52,710 nt of DNA from Chloroflexota bacterium. Lineage in GTDB: Bacteria; Chloroflexota; Ktedonobacteria; Ktedonobacterales; JACDGC01. A program made the position numbers and the translations under genes. Shown here piece after piece: positions 18,490 through 27,001 of this stretch; within the stretch, counting starts at the first letter, position 1, and each line of letters begins with the position of its first letter. The DNA lies in assembly GCA_021778805.1 (NCBI GenBank), contig JAJYBV010000008.1, positions 1 through 52,710 on the forward strand, in the 5' to 3' direction. The notes below the pieces were generated by a model, which had not been told where the DNA came from, did no database searches, and was given only the letters and a program-made list of their open reading frames with translations.

Positions 18490-20120
18490 TGAACAACCTG
18501 AATATACGTAAAAACAATGAATATGAATCCCAAGTACGTCAATTTCTGAAGGATCTTCCCATAACATTGCCTTGCATAAGATCGGTTGTTTTTATTGATG
18601 CAAATCATATTCAAGTTGAAGTGATTCCTTCGGATATTTTGCAATTTTATAACACCGTAAAGCCGCGCTTCTTATTCATATTATTAACCATGGTCGCGCT
18701 AGATCGGCGGCGTGAATATGCAAATTGGCAAGTTCGAACTATTTGGTGTATTTCGGAAACTCCCATTTTCTTAGAAGTTGTGACGAATATAGATCAATCA
18801 AATACCGTGCCTGAATTGCCTTCAATTACACCATTGTTTCCTGCTGCAAATTGGTATGAAAGAGAAATGTATGATTTCTTTGGAATCGTTCCAGTCGGAC
18901 ACCCCGATCCACGCCGTTTGGCAATGCATTATCATTGGCCAAATACAAATTTTCCATTACGGCAAGATGAAAATCGCTCAACCTTTCCACCTTATATTTC
19001 TAATGATGAGTATTTTCAAAATCGAACAACCGGCAGTGGCGTTATGGAAATTCCTGTTGGACCAATTCACGCTGGCATAATTGAACCGGCCCATTTTCGT
19101 TTTAGCGCTGTTGGTGAAACAATTGTTAATTTAGAAGCCACCTTCTTTTATACTCATAAAGGGATTGAAAAACAGCTAGAAGGCTTATCAATAGAACAAG
19201 CACGATATATCATTGAACGCACTTGTGCAGCTTGTACAGTTGCAAATACTTTAGCGTATTGCCAAGCGCTAGAGCAAATAGCCGGAACATCGCTCTCCTC
19301 TCGCGCAACATTTCTTAGAGTTATTTTTGCAGAACTTGAACGTCTCTATAACCATATTGGTGATACTGGAAATCTATGCGCTGGAGTGGGATTTCATGTG
19401 GGTATACAAGAAGGCGCTGCGCTCAAAGAAATTCTCCTCGATCTTCAAGAACGCTTAACAGGCAGCAGATATCTTTTTGGCGTATTACGTTTAGGTGGTG
19501 TTGGTGTTGATCTTTCACCGTCTGATCTTTCTTTGCTTCATAAAACACTGGCAGAAGTTCGTAAACGTTATCAGCGATTAATAAAAACAATGCTTTTAAA
19601 TACAAGTGTGGTAGATCGATTTACCGGCGCAGGTATCATTTTTCAGCGCACAGCACGTGAATTAGGCGCAGTTGGAGTAGCTGCCCGCGCTTGTGGTGTT
19701 GATAGAGATGTACGCCGAGATATACCGTATGCTGCGTATACGCAATTTAATCCAATTGCTATTCCGCTGCGTATCTCAGGAGATGTATTAGCGCGTTTAG
19801 AAATCCGTATTGAAGAGGTGGCAGAATCCTTTCGACTGATAGATGCTGCAATACAACATTTGCCAGATGGAGCAATTCAAGTCCCATTAGGTTCATTACC
19901 AGCTGCCTCAAGTGGATTTAGTTTGACTGAATCTGCTCGTGGAGCAGTATGCCATTGGTTTTTAATTGGCCCCAATCAAACTATAAAACGGGCCCGCTTG
20001 CGTACTGCAAGTTATGTGAATTGGCCGCTGGTCCCTCGCGCTGCGCTAAACAATATTGTGCCGGATTTCCCACTTATCAATAAAAGTTTTGAACTTTGTT
20101 ACAGCTGTCTTGATCGATGA
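18486..20120 (+). CDS. hyfG: Group 4 [NiFe] hydrogenase large subunit (HyfG/HycE-like)
   Basis: A 544-residue protein with an N-terminal NuoC-like domain (about 1-165, including NWYEREMYDFFGI) fused to a NuoD-like catalytic domain starting at IPVGPIHAGIIEPAHFRFS. Both CxxC pairs for the NiFe centre are present: C247/C250 in RTCAACTVAN, and C538/C541 in ELCYSC. Two oddities: the first motif usually ends with His (CxxCxxxH) but has Asn, and the chain stops three residues after the last Cys, so no C-terminal peptide remains for an endopeptidase to remove. The ATG at 18486 overlaps hyfF. An Ehr-like non-hydrogenase complex would lack these Cys, so hydrogenase activity is favoured but not proven. 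Confidence 0.9.
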   Translation: MMNNLNIRKNNEYESQVRQFLKDLPITLPCIRSVVFIDANHIQVEVIPSDILQFYNTVKPRFLFILLTMVALDRRREYANWQVRTIWCISETPIFLEVVTNIDQSNTVPELPSITPLFPAANWYEREMYDFFGIVPVGHPDPRRLAMHYHWPNTNFPLRQDENRSTFPPYISNDEYFQNRTTGSGVMEIPVGPIHAGIIEPAHFRFSAVGETIVNLEATFFYTHKGIEKQLEGLSIEQARYIIERTCAACTVANTLAYCQALEQIAGTSLSSRATFLRVIFAELERLYNHIGDTGNLCAGVGFHVGIQEGAALKEILLDLQERLTGSRYLFGVLRLGGVGVDLSPSDLSLLHKTLAEVRKRYQRLIKTMLLNTSVVDRFTGAGIIFQRTARELGAVGVAARACGVDRDVRRDIPYAAYTQFNPIAIPLRISGDVLARLEIRIEEVAESFRLIDAAIQHLPDGAIQVPLGSLPAASSGFSLTESARGAVCHWFLIGPNQTIKRARLRTASYVNWPLVPRAALNNIVPDFPLINKSFELCYSCLDR

Positions 20121-20140
20121 TTACAGAAAGGTAGATAATA

Positions 20141-21001
20141 ATGAAACGTTCGTGGCTTGGGTTTCGTCCTTTTACATCTTCCTATCCCCAAAAAAAGGAA
20201 ACACCAGCTGCTGCAGTTCGCGGCAGACCGGCGCTGAATTTAGAGCTATGTACTGGAGATGCAATGTGCGCGCAAAACTGCCCTACTCAAGCGATAAAAT
20301 CGTCACCTTGGAGAGTAGATCTGGGAAAGTGTTTGTTTTGCGGCGCTTGCGCCGAAGCCTGCCCAGAACAAGCAATTCAAATGTCTTCTGAATTTGAATT
20401 GGCTGCACGTTATCGGTTAAACTTGGTTGTTGACGGAACTGGCAAACCGGTTGATCCATTACTTTCACCGGAATTGCCAACTCCAAAACGATCCAGGAAT
20501 TTGCTTCCTATGTTGCCTGAAACAGAACTTGAAGTTTTAACAGCAACTCTTAAATCTCAGATTACTGCAACTTTTCACAGGTCACTGCATATTCGACATC
20601 TTGATGCAGGATCTTGTAATGGCTGTGATTGGGAGCTTACAACATTGCTCAATCCCATACACGATGTGCAGCGTTTAGGGATTGATTTTGTCGCTTCTCC
20701 ACGGCATGCCGACTTATTGCTGGTAACAGGCATTATGACACGCAACCTTACTTTGGCTGCAATTCGTACTTATCAGGCAATGAGTGAGCCTCGTTTGGTT
20801 GTAGCTGTGGGAGCTTGTGGGTGCAGTGGAGGTATATTTGGAGCTTCTTATGCAGGTGGTGGTGGTATTGATACTGTTTTGCCAGTTGATGTTTATATTC
20901 CAGGTTGTCCCCCACGTCCACAAGCGCTGATTTATGGGCTGCTCATGGCAATGGGCCGGTTAAATCCAAGCCATGAATTTGAAAATAAACACAAAGATTG
21001 A
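20141..21001 (+). CDS. Fused ferredoxin and [NiFe]-hydrogenase small subunit (HyfH-HyfI fusion)
   Basis: A 286-residue protein. Residues about 30-85 form a two-cluster ferredoxin domain. Cluster motif one is C37-x2-D40-x2-C43-x3-C47-P, with Asp where the second Cys normally is; motif two is canonical (C64, C67, C70, C74). Residues about 140-280 are NuoB/HycG-like, with C159, C162, C226 and C256 as likely ligands of the proximal [4Fe-4S]. In E. coli these domains are the separate proteins HyfH and HyfI. It passes electrons between an unknown soluble carrier, probably ferredoxin, and HyfG. Ribosome-binding site AAAGG; last gene of the operon. Confidence 0.92.
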   Translation: MKRSWLGFRPFTSSYPQKKETPAAAVRGRPALNLELCTGDAMCAQNCPTQAIKSSPWRVDLGKCLFCGACAEACPEQAIQMSSEFELAARYRLNLVVDGTGKPVDPLLSPELPTPKRSRNLLPMLPETELEVLTATLKSQITATFHRSLHIRHLDAGSCNGCDWELTTLLNPIHDVQRLGIDFVASPRHADLLLVTGIMTRNLTLAAIRTYQAMSEPRLVVAVGACGCSGGIFGASYAGGGGIDTVLPVDVYIPGCPPRPQALIYGLLMAMGRLNPSHEFENKHKD

Positions 21002-21044
21002 ATTGAAAAATTAGTTTTTCGAAACTTAGTGCAAACTTATTTAA

Positions 21045-21083
21045 TAGAACTAATGGGCGAACATGCGCTATCCATTAGTTCTA
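21045..21083. terminator. Hairpin between convergent hydrogenase operon and membrane protein gene
   Basis: A 12-bp perfect stem TAGAACTAATGG (21045-21056) / CCATTAGTTCTA (21072-21083) has a 15-base loop. It lies 44 bases beyond the hydrogenase operon and 47 bases from the stop of the opposing gene. It has no clear T-run, so it is a weak or factor-assisted terminator at best. Confidence 0.5.
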
Positions 21084-21129
21084 AATTCAGAAACAGGATC
21101 TATCTTACAAAACACTTGTACTGCGCGAA

Positions 21130-22041
21130 TTAGATATTCAACCCGTCATTTTGCTGGCGTGTCAGCCAAAGGAAAAATTGATAGAGCGCATATAATTCCA
21201 GCCCAAACGGCAAATATCCACTATAGCCAAGTATCGGCATTTCGAATACCTTACCAAATCCAACATAGGGTATTGTGTAATACCACTTCGGCAAAGACCA
21301 AAAATTCCACATCTCCCAGAAAAATCCGCAGATTAGCGCCGCAAACGCCAGCCGCCATATAAAGCGCCAATCGCCGCGGGCTAGTCTGCCGGCAATTGAA
21401 GGTCTGCCTGCCAGTTCATTTAGCGGATCTACCAGCGCAAAAACACACAGCCAAATCAAACCAAAAAAGTAGCGCGGCCATAACAGCGGCAACACAAGCG
21501 CAGCTGCTCCTCCGGTAAATAAGCTAAGCGTCAGCCACTTTGGCGCGCTGTGCGGTTCCGGCAGAGATGTTCGATGGAACAGAGGTATTTTTTCCAGAAG
21601 CATTTGAATTTCCATCACCGCAGGCAGCACCGTGCTGAAACAAAGTGACGCCATAAGATTATAGGTGATTGGATTCCAAGATGCGCCAAACGGATGATCT
21701 AATATGTAATGCCAATTTTGTACCCGGACATTAAACAGCTCAAACAACCACCATACAGGAATGGAGAAGGCAAACATCAGCAAAAATTGTTTTCGGCGCT
21801 GATGCCAGTATGATACCCCATGGATAAGATAATTTAGCCCATCAGCTGTAAAAATAAATCCCACCCATATAAAAACAAACGCAAACGCCGAAAGCGGATG
21901 CTGAGGATTCCATGCGGCAATCCACGCCGCGACCATAAGAACAACGCCAAATATGCCGGATCGCGGAAATGTATGCTTGATGTGACTGCCTTGCAGCAAG
22001 GATGACGTTGTTTGTGTTTGTTCGGGCAGAGAAGTTGTCAT
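21130..22041 (-). CDS. Polytopic membrane protein with an internal duplication, function unknown
   Basis: I do not recognise a named family. The 303-residue protein has about 8 hydrophobic segments and a short polar N terminus. Two stretches resemble each other: WWLFELFNVRVQNWHY (first half) and FFWEMWNFWSLPKWYY (second half). Both have the pattern F/W-E-x-x-N followed by W-x-Y, which suggests an ancient duplication with a membrane-embedded Glu and Asn in each half. The C terminus has GYSGYLPFGLELYALY. The ATG at 22041 has AGGTG upstream; TTG at 22047 and GTG at 22062 are alternatives. It is convergent to the hydrogenase operon, with no link to it. Confidence 0.8.
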   Translation of the reverse strand: MTTSLPEQTQTTSSLLQGSHIKHTFPRSGIFGVVLMVAAWIAAWNPQHPLSAFAFVFIWVGFIFTADGLNYLIHGVSYWHQRRKQFLLMFAFSIPVWWLFELFNVRVQNWHYILDHPFGASWNPITYNLMASLCFSTVLPAVMEIQMLLEKIPLFHRTSLPEPHSAPKWLTLSLFTGGAAALVLPLLWPRYFFGLIWLCVFALVDPLNELAGRPSIAGRLARGDWRFIWRLAFAALICGFFWEMWNFWSLPKWYYTIPYVGFGKVFEMPILGYSGYLPFGLELYALYQFFLWLTRQQNDGLNI

Positions 22042-22220
22042 CTTCAAGGTTTCACCTTTCACAAATATCAGCGGATCTGCGCGAATCCTGTCCTATGAGC
22101 CGCACGTTTCCGACTCTACGATCGTATTGTACAAATATGTTTCAATTATGCGCAACCAACAAGAAGCGCATGTGAAACATCACAAAATATTCATATTTTT
22201 TATTTATTTAAGTCAACATA

Positions 22221-22250
22221 TTGACTTTATTAATGAATTTAGTGTATAGT
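22221..22250 (+). promoter_or_regulatory. Promoter of the DUF2089 unit
   Basis: TTGACT (22221-22226) and TATAGT (22245-22250) are 18 bases apart, ending 22 bases before the DUF2089 start codon. This is a good sigma70-type match in an AT-rich stretch. Confidence 0.65.
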
Positions 22251-22272
22251 TACAAAAAGAGGTGCTTGTACC

Positions 22273-22707
22273 ATGCCGAATATTCGCGACAATTGTCCCG
22301 TTTGCGGGAAACCGGTTACTACCGTTAAAATAATCTGTCAATCGTGCAGTTCTGTTATCGACGCTCCTGTATCAGCGTTGCAATCTGCTTCGCAAAGCAA
22401 TGCGGAAGCCGATACAGCCCGTTTTGGCGCGTTAGCCAAATTAAACCGTGAACAGCTCCATTTTGTTGAAGTGTTTATCCGGGCGCGGGGTATTATTAAA
22501 AATGTTGAAGGAATGCTGGGTATTTCTTATCCCACAGTTCGCAGCAGATTAGATGAAGTGGTGACTACAATGGGGATGGTGGCAGATACTGATACGCCTG
22601 TTGGTGAAGTTCGGCGCGGATTGCGCGATATTTTAGACAGCCTTGCCGATGGCAAAGTGACACCGGAACAAGCGCATGAACTTATGCAGAACCTTACCGA
22701 TATGTAA
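22273..22707 (+). CDS. DUF2089 family zinc-ribbon/HTH protein
   Basis: A 144-residue protein with the DUF2089 layout. The N-terminal zinc ribbon uses C8, C11, C22 and C25. A helix-turn-helix-like segment at about 60-100 reads NREQLHFVEVFIRARGIIKNVEGMLGISYPTVRSRLDEV. The C terminus (DGKVTPEQAHELMQNL) resembles the short SHOCT-like helix pair that also ends the next protein. It probably acts as a DNA-binding regulator. AGAGG lies upstream of the ATG. It forms a two-gene unit with the DUF4097-like gene 31 bases downstream, a pairing that suggests it controls or works with that protein. Confidence 0.9.
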   Translation: MPNIRDNCPVCGKPVTTVKIICQSCSSVIDAPVSALQSASQSNAEADTARFGALAKLNREQLHFVEVFIRARGIIKNVEGMLGISYPTVRSRLDEVVTTMGMVADTDTPVGEVRRGLRDILDSLADGKVTPEQAHELMQNLTDM

Positions 22708-22738
22708 GATATTTTACAGGCAATGAAGGAAATGACAA

Positions 22739-24322
22739 ATGGGTACCGATAATTCAGAAACTTTATCCGCATCGGTGTCGCTATATGACATCGGCTCAAT
22801 AAAAATAGCACAAATGAGGAAAGCGGAAGGTAATGATTCGGTTCTGGCAAAAGTTACTTTTCCGAATGGTGATACTCAAACGCTGCAAATTGGCGCAAAC
22901 ACCATTAATTGCACGGGCAGCGCTGTGCGGGTAGAACTGCGCGCCGAGGTAAAAGCAACCTTAATGGAAGTACACGGAAATATGTATGTCGAACATCTTA
23001 CCAATTCGCTTTCATTATCTTCGGTGTTTGGCGATGTTACCATCAATGCAATGCATGGTGAACTGCATTTCGATACTATCGAAGGTGATTGCAATATTCG
23101 CGAAATGAACGGCACTATTACCGGCCAAAGTGTTAACGGCAATGTTCGATTAGATTCAATTCAGGGCAGCGTCACTATTTTAAAATCGGTAGAAGGCGAT
23201 GTGGCCGGCAGAAAAATTGGCGGACTGCGCATTCATACCGTTAACGGCGAAGTGAATATTATCGATATTCAAGACTCCGTCATTTTTTCGCAAATAGACG
23301 GCGACTTCCGCGCGGTCCGCAGCCTTGGTTCCATTGAAATTTCCGGTGTTCTTGGTTCCGCTAAAATATATGACACCACAGATTCGATTTGGCTGCGCTG
23401 CAACCGCGATGTATATTTTCAATCAATCCTTCAAGAAGGCAAAGAATACGCCATCACCGGTGAAAATATCACCTTTCGGGTTGTTGGAGCGGTTAACGCG
23501 CAATTTGTTGCCTCTAGCGACTTAGGCAGCGTCCATACGAATTTGCCCTTGCTTGTTGATAAACACCGACGCTATTTAGTTGGCATTCTTGGTCAGGCAA
23601 AATCGAAAGTGACCTTAAAAAGTAAAATCGGCCAAATTATGCTGGACTCTGTTTCGGAAGACACCGAAGATGAAACCGGGAAACAGCGCCGCAGAAAACG
23701 CGGTTTGCATATCAATATCGATGGCCCTTATGGCATTCCCGATATTCAAATTGAAACACCAGATTTAGAAGATCTTGAACAATTCCGCGATATAGGTAAA
23801 ACCTTTAGCGCATTTTTTAGAGGAGAACCAACTATGTCTACACAACCAACAAATGATGATGACGCTAAATTTGAGCAGCGTATGCGCGACCTTTCCGAGC
23901 GTTCCAGTCGGGCTATGCGAAAAGCCGCAGAAAAAGCCCGCGAATATGGCGAAAAAGCGGCGCAAAAAGCCCGCGAAACCGATTGGGAAGCTGTTGGCCG
24001 CGAGGTTCGCTCGGCGATTGAGAAAACCGTTTCCGAAATAGACAGCGCCTTTAAAGAGATCATTAAAGAATTTCAAAATGAGCCGGCAAAAACTTCGGAA
24101 ACAGACTCGGATTCAGCAGCTAAAAAGACCTATGATTCATCGGTCAAGCATATCCCAATTGAAAAAGATGATCCGGCCGATGTATCTGCGCAGTCCACCA
24201 TAAAGATCGATGACACTGCCGCCGCTTCACTGGAAGTACGGCGCCGCGCAATTTTAGAGCAGCTGAAAGACGGCGCAATATCGATTGAAGAAGCGCAAAA
24301 ACAGCTTGGCGCATTACAATAA
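22739..24322 (+). CDS. DUF4097-like beta-repeat protein with C-terminal SHOCT-like tail
   Basis: A 527-residue protein without a signal peptide. Residues about 55-290 are a run of short beta-strand repeats of the type GDVTINAMHGELHFDTIEGD..., as in DUF4097/adhesin-like domains that form a right-handed beta solenoid. Residues about 370-450 are highly charged, helical and Ala/Lys/Glu-rich, probably coiled coil. The C-terminal 25 residues (RRRAILEQLKDGAISIEEAQKQL) are a SHOCT-like short helix pair. It is co-transcribed with DUF2089. The lack of an export signal suggests cytoplasmic use of the solenoid. The precise role is unknown; envelope-stress sensing is only a guess. Confidence 0.85.
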   Translation: MGTDNSETLSASVSLYDIGSIKIAQMRKAEGNDSVLAKVTFPNGDTQTLQIGANTINCTGSAVRVELRAEVKATLMEVHGNMYVEHLTNSLSLSSVFGDVTINAMHGELHFDTIEGDCNIREMNGTITGQSVNGNVRLDSIQGSVTILKSVEGDVAGRKIGGLRIHTVNGEVNIIDIQDSVIFSQIDGDFRAVRSLGSIEISGVLGSAKIYDTTDSIWLRCNRDVYFQSILQEGKEYAITGENITFRVVGAVNAQFVASSDLGSVHTNLPLLVDKHRRYLVGILGQAKSKVTLKSKIGQIMLDSVSEDTEDETGKQRRRKRGLHINIDGPYGIPDIQIETPDLEDLEQFRDIGKTFSAFFRGEPTMSTQPTNDDDAKFEQRMRDLSERSSRAMRKAAEKAREYGEKAAQKARETDWEAVGREVRSAIEKTVSEIDSAFKEIIKEFQNEPAKTSETDSDSAAKKTYDSSVKHIPIEKDDPADVSAQSTIKIDDTAAASLEVRRRAILEQLKDGAISIEEAQKQLGALQ

Positions 24323-24351
24323 ACCATTGCGATGCAACCAATATAATTCAA

Positions 24352-24381
24352 CGCCTGCCCAACTATGGGCAGGCGTTTTTT
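24352..24381 (+). terminator. Intrinsic terminator of the DUF2089-DUF4097 unit
   Basis: CGCCTGCCC (24352-24360) / GGGCAGGCG (24367-24375) with a 6-base loop is followed by six T. A textbook rho-independent terminator, 30 bases after the stop codon. Confidence 0.95.
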
Positions 24382-24403
24382 GTTTAAATACATAAAGCCG
24401 AAA

Positions 24404-24468
24404 GCAGGAGGCGCAGGAGGCAGCATGCCTCCTGACGGGGCCGGGGGTGTCCCCCCGATTTCTCTTAT
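24404..24468. repeat. Intergenic repeat, family B, copy 2
   Basis: Near-identical to 5180-5243: AGGAGGCA-GCA-TGCCTCCT, then GACGGGGCC and GGGGGTGTCCCCCC, then GATT and CTCTTAT. It lies between the terminator of the DUF4097 unit and the convergent gatB. Both copies sit in a gap at the 3' end of a gene, as expected for a dispersed intergenic element. Confidence 0.85.
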
Positions 24469-24519
24469 TCCTTTTTTAGGCTCAGGTCTCTAGTATGCAA
24501 ATTTTTCAGAAAATTTCCG

Positions 24520-26019
24520 TTACTGAGCTAATTTATCTAAAGCGGCGATAAGTATTGGCTGTACAACATCCGGTTTAGCGCTGCCCTTAGATAGCCGCAT
24601 AACCTGCCCAATTAGGAACTGCACTGCGTTTCCTTTGCCTTTTTGGTAGTCGGCAACAGCTTTGGGATTTGTGGTAACAGCTTCTTGCACGAAAGCTTCA
24701 ATTGCCGCTGTATCACTAACAGAAGCAATGCCTTCCCGCTGAATAATTGCGTCGGGCGATTCATGTGTTTGGTATGCGCGCTCCAAGATATCTTTCGCTT
24801 GTTTGCCGGTAATTTTCCCTTGGGTCACAGCGTCTATCAGCGCCGCCAAGTGTGGAGCAGAGATTGGGCAGTTGCTGATCTCTGTTTCAGAGGCATTTAA
24901 CAGCCGGGAAAGATCTCCCATCACCCAATTGGCGGCCAGTCTGGCCCGCCCGGCAATGTCGTCTCCTTGTAACGCCGCAGTAGTATCTTCAAAATAATGC
25001 GCAATGGCGCGATCTCCGGCCAGCAATTCAGCGTCTCCTATCGGCAGCGCATAATCTCGAATAAAACGATCGCGGCGCGCATCGGGCAGCTCGGGCATTT
25101 GTGATCGAATACCTTCTACCCAATTGCGCGCGACTTCAATGTGTGGTAAATCCGGTTCAGGAAAATAGCGGTAATCATCGGCATATTCCTTAACACGCTG
25201 CGAAACCGTAACGCCACGTGTTTCAACCCAACCGCGGGTTTCCTGAACAATGACGCCGCCATTGGAAAGCACTTCCATTTGCCGCTGCGCTTCATATTCC
25301 AATGCGCGCTGCACGGCGCGGAATGAATTCATATTTTTAATTTCAGTTTTAACGCCTAATTTGGTTTCGCCATGTTTGCGCAAAGAAATATTGGCGTCAC
25401 AGCGCAAACTGCCTTCCTCCATTTTACCGGAAGATACTCCCAAATTAACCAATATTGAACGAAGTTTTTGCATATACAGCCGCGCTTCTTCCGGAGAACG
25501 CATATCCGGCTCGCTGACAATTTCCAGCAGCGGAATGCCGGCGCGGTTCCAGTCTACCAGGGAATAGCCTTCGCCCCAATTGTTTGCGCTGTGCACCAAC
25601 CGGCCGGTGTCTTCCTCTAAATGCGCGCGGGTGACGCCGATTTTCTTAATTGCGCCGTTTACGGTAATTTCCAGTGAACCGTTTACACAAAAAGGCATAT
25701 CATATTGAGAAATTTGATACCCTTTAGGCAGGTCCGGATAAAAATAATTCTTGCGATCAAATTTAGCCAGTTCGGGGATACTGCAATTGAGCGCCAAACC
25801 TACCATAAAAGTAAAATCTACCGCTTGTTTGTTAATAACCGGCAATACACCCGGCATACCCATGCATACCGGACAAATATGAGTATTCGCCTCATCATTG
25901 GCGTAATGTGTATTGCAAGAACAGAACATTTTACTGTCTGTTAGTAATTGTGTATGAACTTCCAGTCCAATAACAATTTCATATTCTTGCTGAACCGCTG
26001 TCAGCGTGTCTGTTGCCAT
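24520..26019 (-). CDS. gatB: Aspartyl/glutamyl-tRNA amidotransferase subunit B
   Basis: A 499-residue GatB of normal length. It opens with [22 protein letters not shown] and the zinc-type Cys set (CSCNTHY...[15 protein letters not shown]). The kinase-like core has [22 protein letters not shown] and [17 protein letters not shown]. The C-terminal helical/tail domain ([13 protein letters not shown]...[14 protein letters not shown]) binds tRNA. With GatA and GatC it amidates Glu-tRNA(Gln) or Asp-tRNA(Asn); gatA and gatC are not in the window. GGAAAG precedes the ATG. It lies downstream of purC on the same strand, 48 bases apart. Confidence 0.97.
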   Translation of the reverse strand: MATDTLTAVQQEYEIVIGLEVHTQLLTDSKMFCSCNTHYANDEANTHICPVCMGMPGVLPVINKQAVDFTFMVGLALNCSIPELAKFDRKNYFYPDLPKGYQISQYDMPFCVNGSLEITVNGAIKKIGVTRAHLEEDTGRLVHSANNWGEGYSLVDWNRAGIPLLEIVSEPDMRSPEEARLYMQKLRSILVNLGVSSGKMEEGSLRCDANISLRKHGETKLGVKTEIKNMNSFRAVQRALEYEAQRQMEVLSNGGVIVQETRGWVETRGVTVSQRVKEYADDYRYFPEPDLPHIEVARNWVEGIRSQMPELPDARRDRFIRDYALPIGDAELLAGDRAIAHYFEDTTAALQGDDIAGRARLAANWVMGDLSRLLNASETEISNCPISAPHLAALIDAVTQGKITGKQAKDILERAYQTHESPDAIIQREGIASVSDTAAIEAFVQEAVTTNPKAVADYQKGKGNAVQFLIGQVMRLSKGSAKPDVVQPILIAALDKLAQ

Positions 26020-26067
26020 GCCTGTTTTCTTTCCTTTCAGTTGCGATCCTGTGTATTGTGTTCTATC

Positions 26068-26964
26068 TTACACCGCTGGATGAAACGGTTCATCGGTGAG
26101 CCATTCATATGCTTCTTGATATCGCTGCGCGGCGCCATCGATAATGTGCTGCGGCAAATCCGGCGCCGGAGCCTGCTTATTCCATCCGCTAGCTTCCAGC
26201 CAATCGCGAATAAATTGTTTATCGAAACTTGGCGGAGACATGCCGGCGGAATATTCACCGGCCGCCCAAAAGCGCGAAGAATCCGGCGTCAGCATTTCAT
26301 CGATCACAATAAGCGAATCGTGCAGCAAACCAAATTCAAACTTCGTGTCGGCGATAATAATTCCTTTATCTATAGCAAAATCCGCGGCAAATTTATATAA
26401 ATTCAGTGTTGCGCTGCGCAATTGCTCGGCTAAATCGACGCCAATTGCGTTTGACAGATCTGCAAATGAAATATTTTCATCATGCCCGGATGCGCTTTTG
26501 ATTGCCGGAGTAAATATCGGCTCGGGCAGCAAATCTGCCTGCCGCAGACCATCCGGCAAACGAACCCCGCATACAGCGCCATCCACTTGGTATTCCTTCC
26601 AAGCAGATCCCGCTAAATAGCCGCGGGCAACGCACTCAAAATCAATACGCTGCGCTTTTTTTACCAGCATAGTTCTGCCGGCAAGTTCAGCATGAAACGG
26701 ACGTGTTTCCTGCGGAAAATCATCCGGATCTGTGCTGATAAGGTGATTAGAAATGATCGCTTCGGTATTGCGGAACCAGAAAGCCGCCAGCCGATTCAAT
26801 ATTTCACCTTTATAGGGTATGCCCTGCGGCATAATCACATCAAACGCTGATAGACGATCAGTCGTTACTATCAGCAGATGATCTCCCAAATCATAAGTTT
26901 CGCGGACTTTACCGCTTCCAAAATGTTTTAATGGCAACGAAATTGTTGTCAATGCTTGTGTCAT
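26068..26964 (-). CDS. purC: Phosphoribosylaminoimidazole-succinocarboxamide synthase
   Basis: A 298-residue SAICAR synthase of the longer bacterial/yeast-like type, which ligates Asp to CAIR with ATP in purine synthesis. Recognisable parts are GKVRETYDLGDHLLIVTTDRLSAFDVIMPQGIPYKG at the N terminus, the FECVARGYLAGSAWKEY motif, ENISFADL, ADTKFEFGLLHDSLIVIDEMLTPDSSRFW and SFDKQFIRDWLE. No other pur gene is adjacent. It lies between the membrane-anchored His-motif protein and gatB, all three on the minus strand with short gaps, so one transcript is possible. Confidence 0.97.
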   Translation of the reverse strand: MTQALTTISLPLKHFGSGKVRETYDLGDHLLIVTTDRLSAFDVIMPQGIPYKGEILNRLAAFWFRNTEAIISNHLISTDPDDFPQETRPFHAELAGRTMLVKKAQRIDFECVARGYLAGSAWKEYQVDGAVCGVRLPDGLRQADLLPEPIFTPAIKSASGHDENISFADLSNAIGVDLAEQLRSATLNLYKFAADFAIDKGIIIADTKFEFGLLHDSLIVIDEMLTPDSSRFWAAGEYSAGMSPPSFDKQFIRDWLEASGWNKQAPAPDLPQHIIDGAAQRYQEAYEWLTDEPFHPAV

Positions 26965-27001
26965 TTGTCTGAAACACCATCCATTCTATAAGAAAACTGC
27001 G

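Noticed and set aside
12686-21001. Formate hydrogenlyase
   Set aside because: The membrane and hydrogenase parts fit, but there is no formate dehydrogenase gene or HycB-like subunit in the window, so only a group 4 hydrogenase is claimed.
12686-21001. Respiratory complex I (nuo) operon
   Set aside because: The large subunit keeps both NiFe Cys pairs, a HyfE-type subunit is present, and nuoA, nuoE, nuoF, nuoG and nuoJ are absent.
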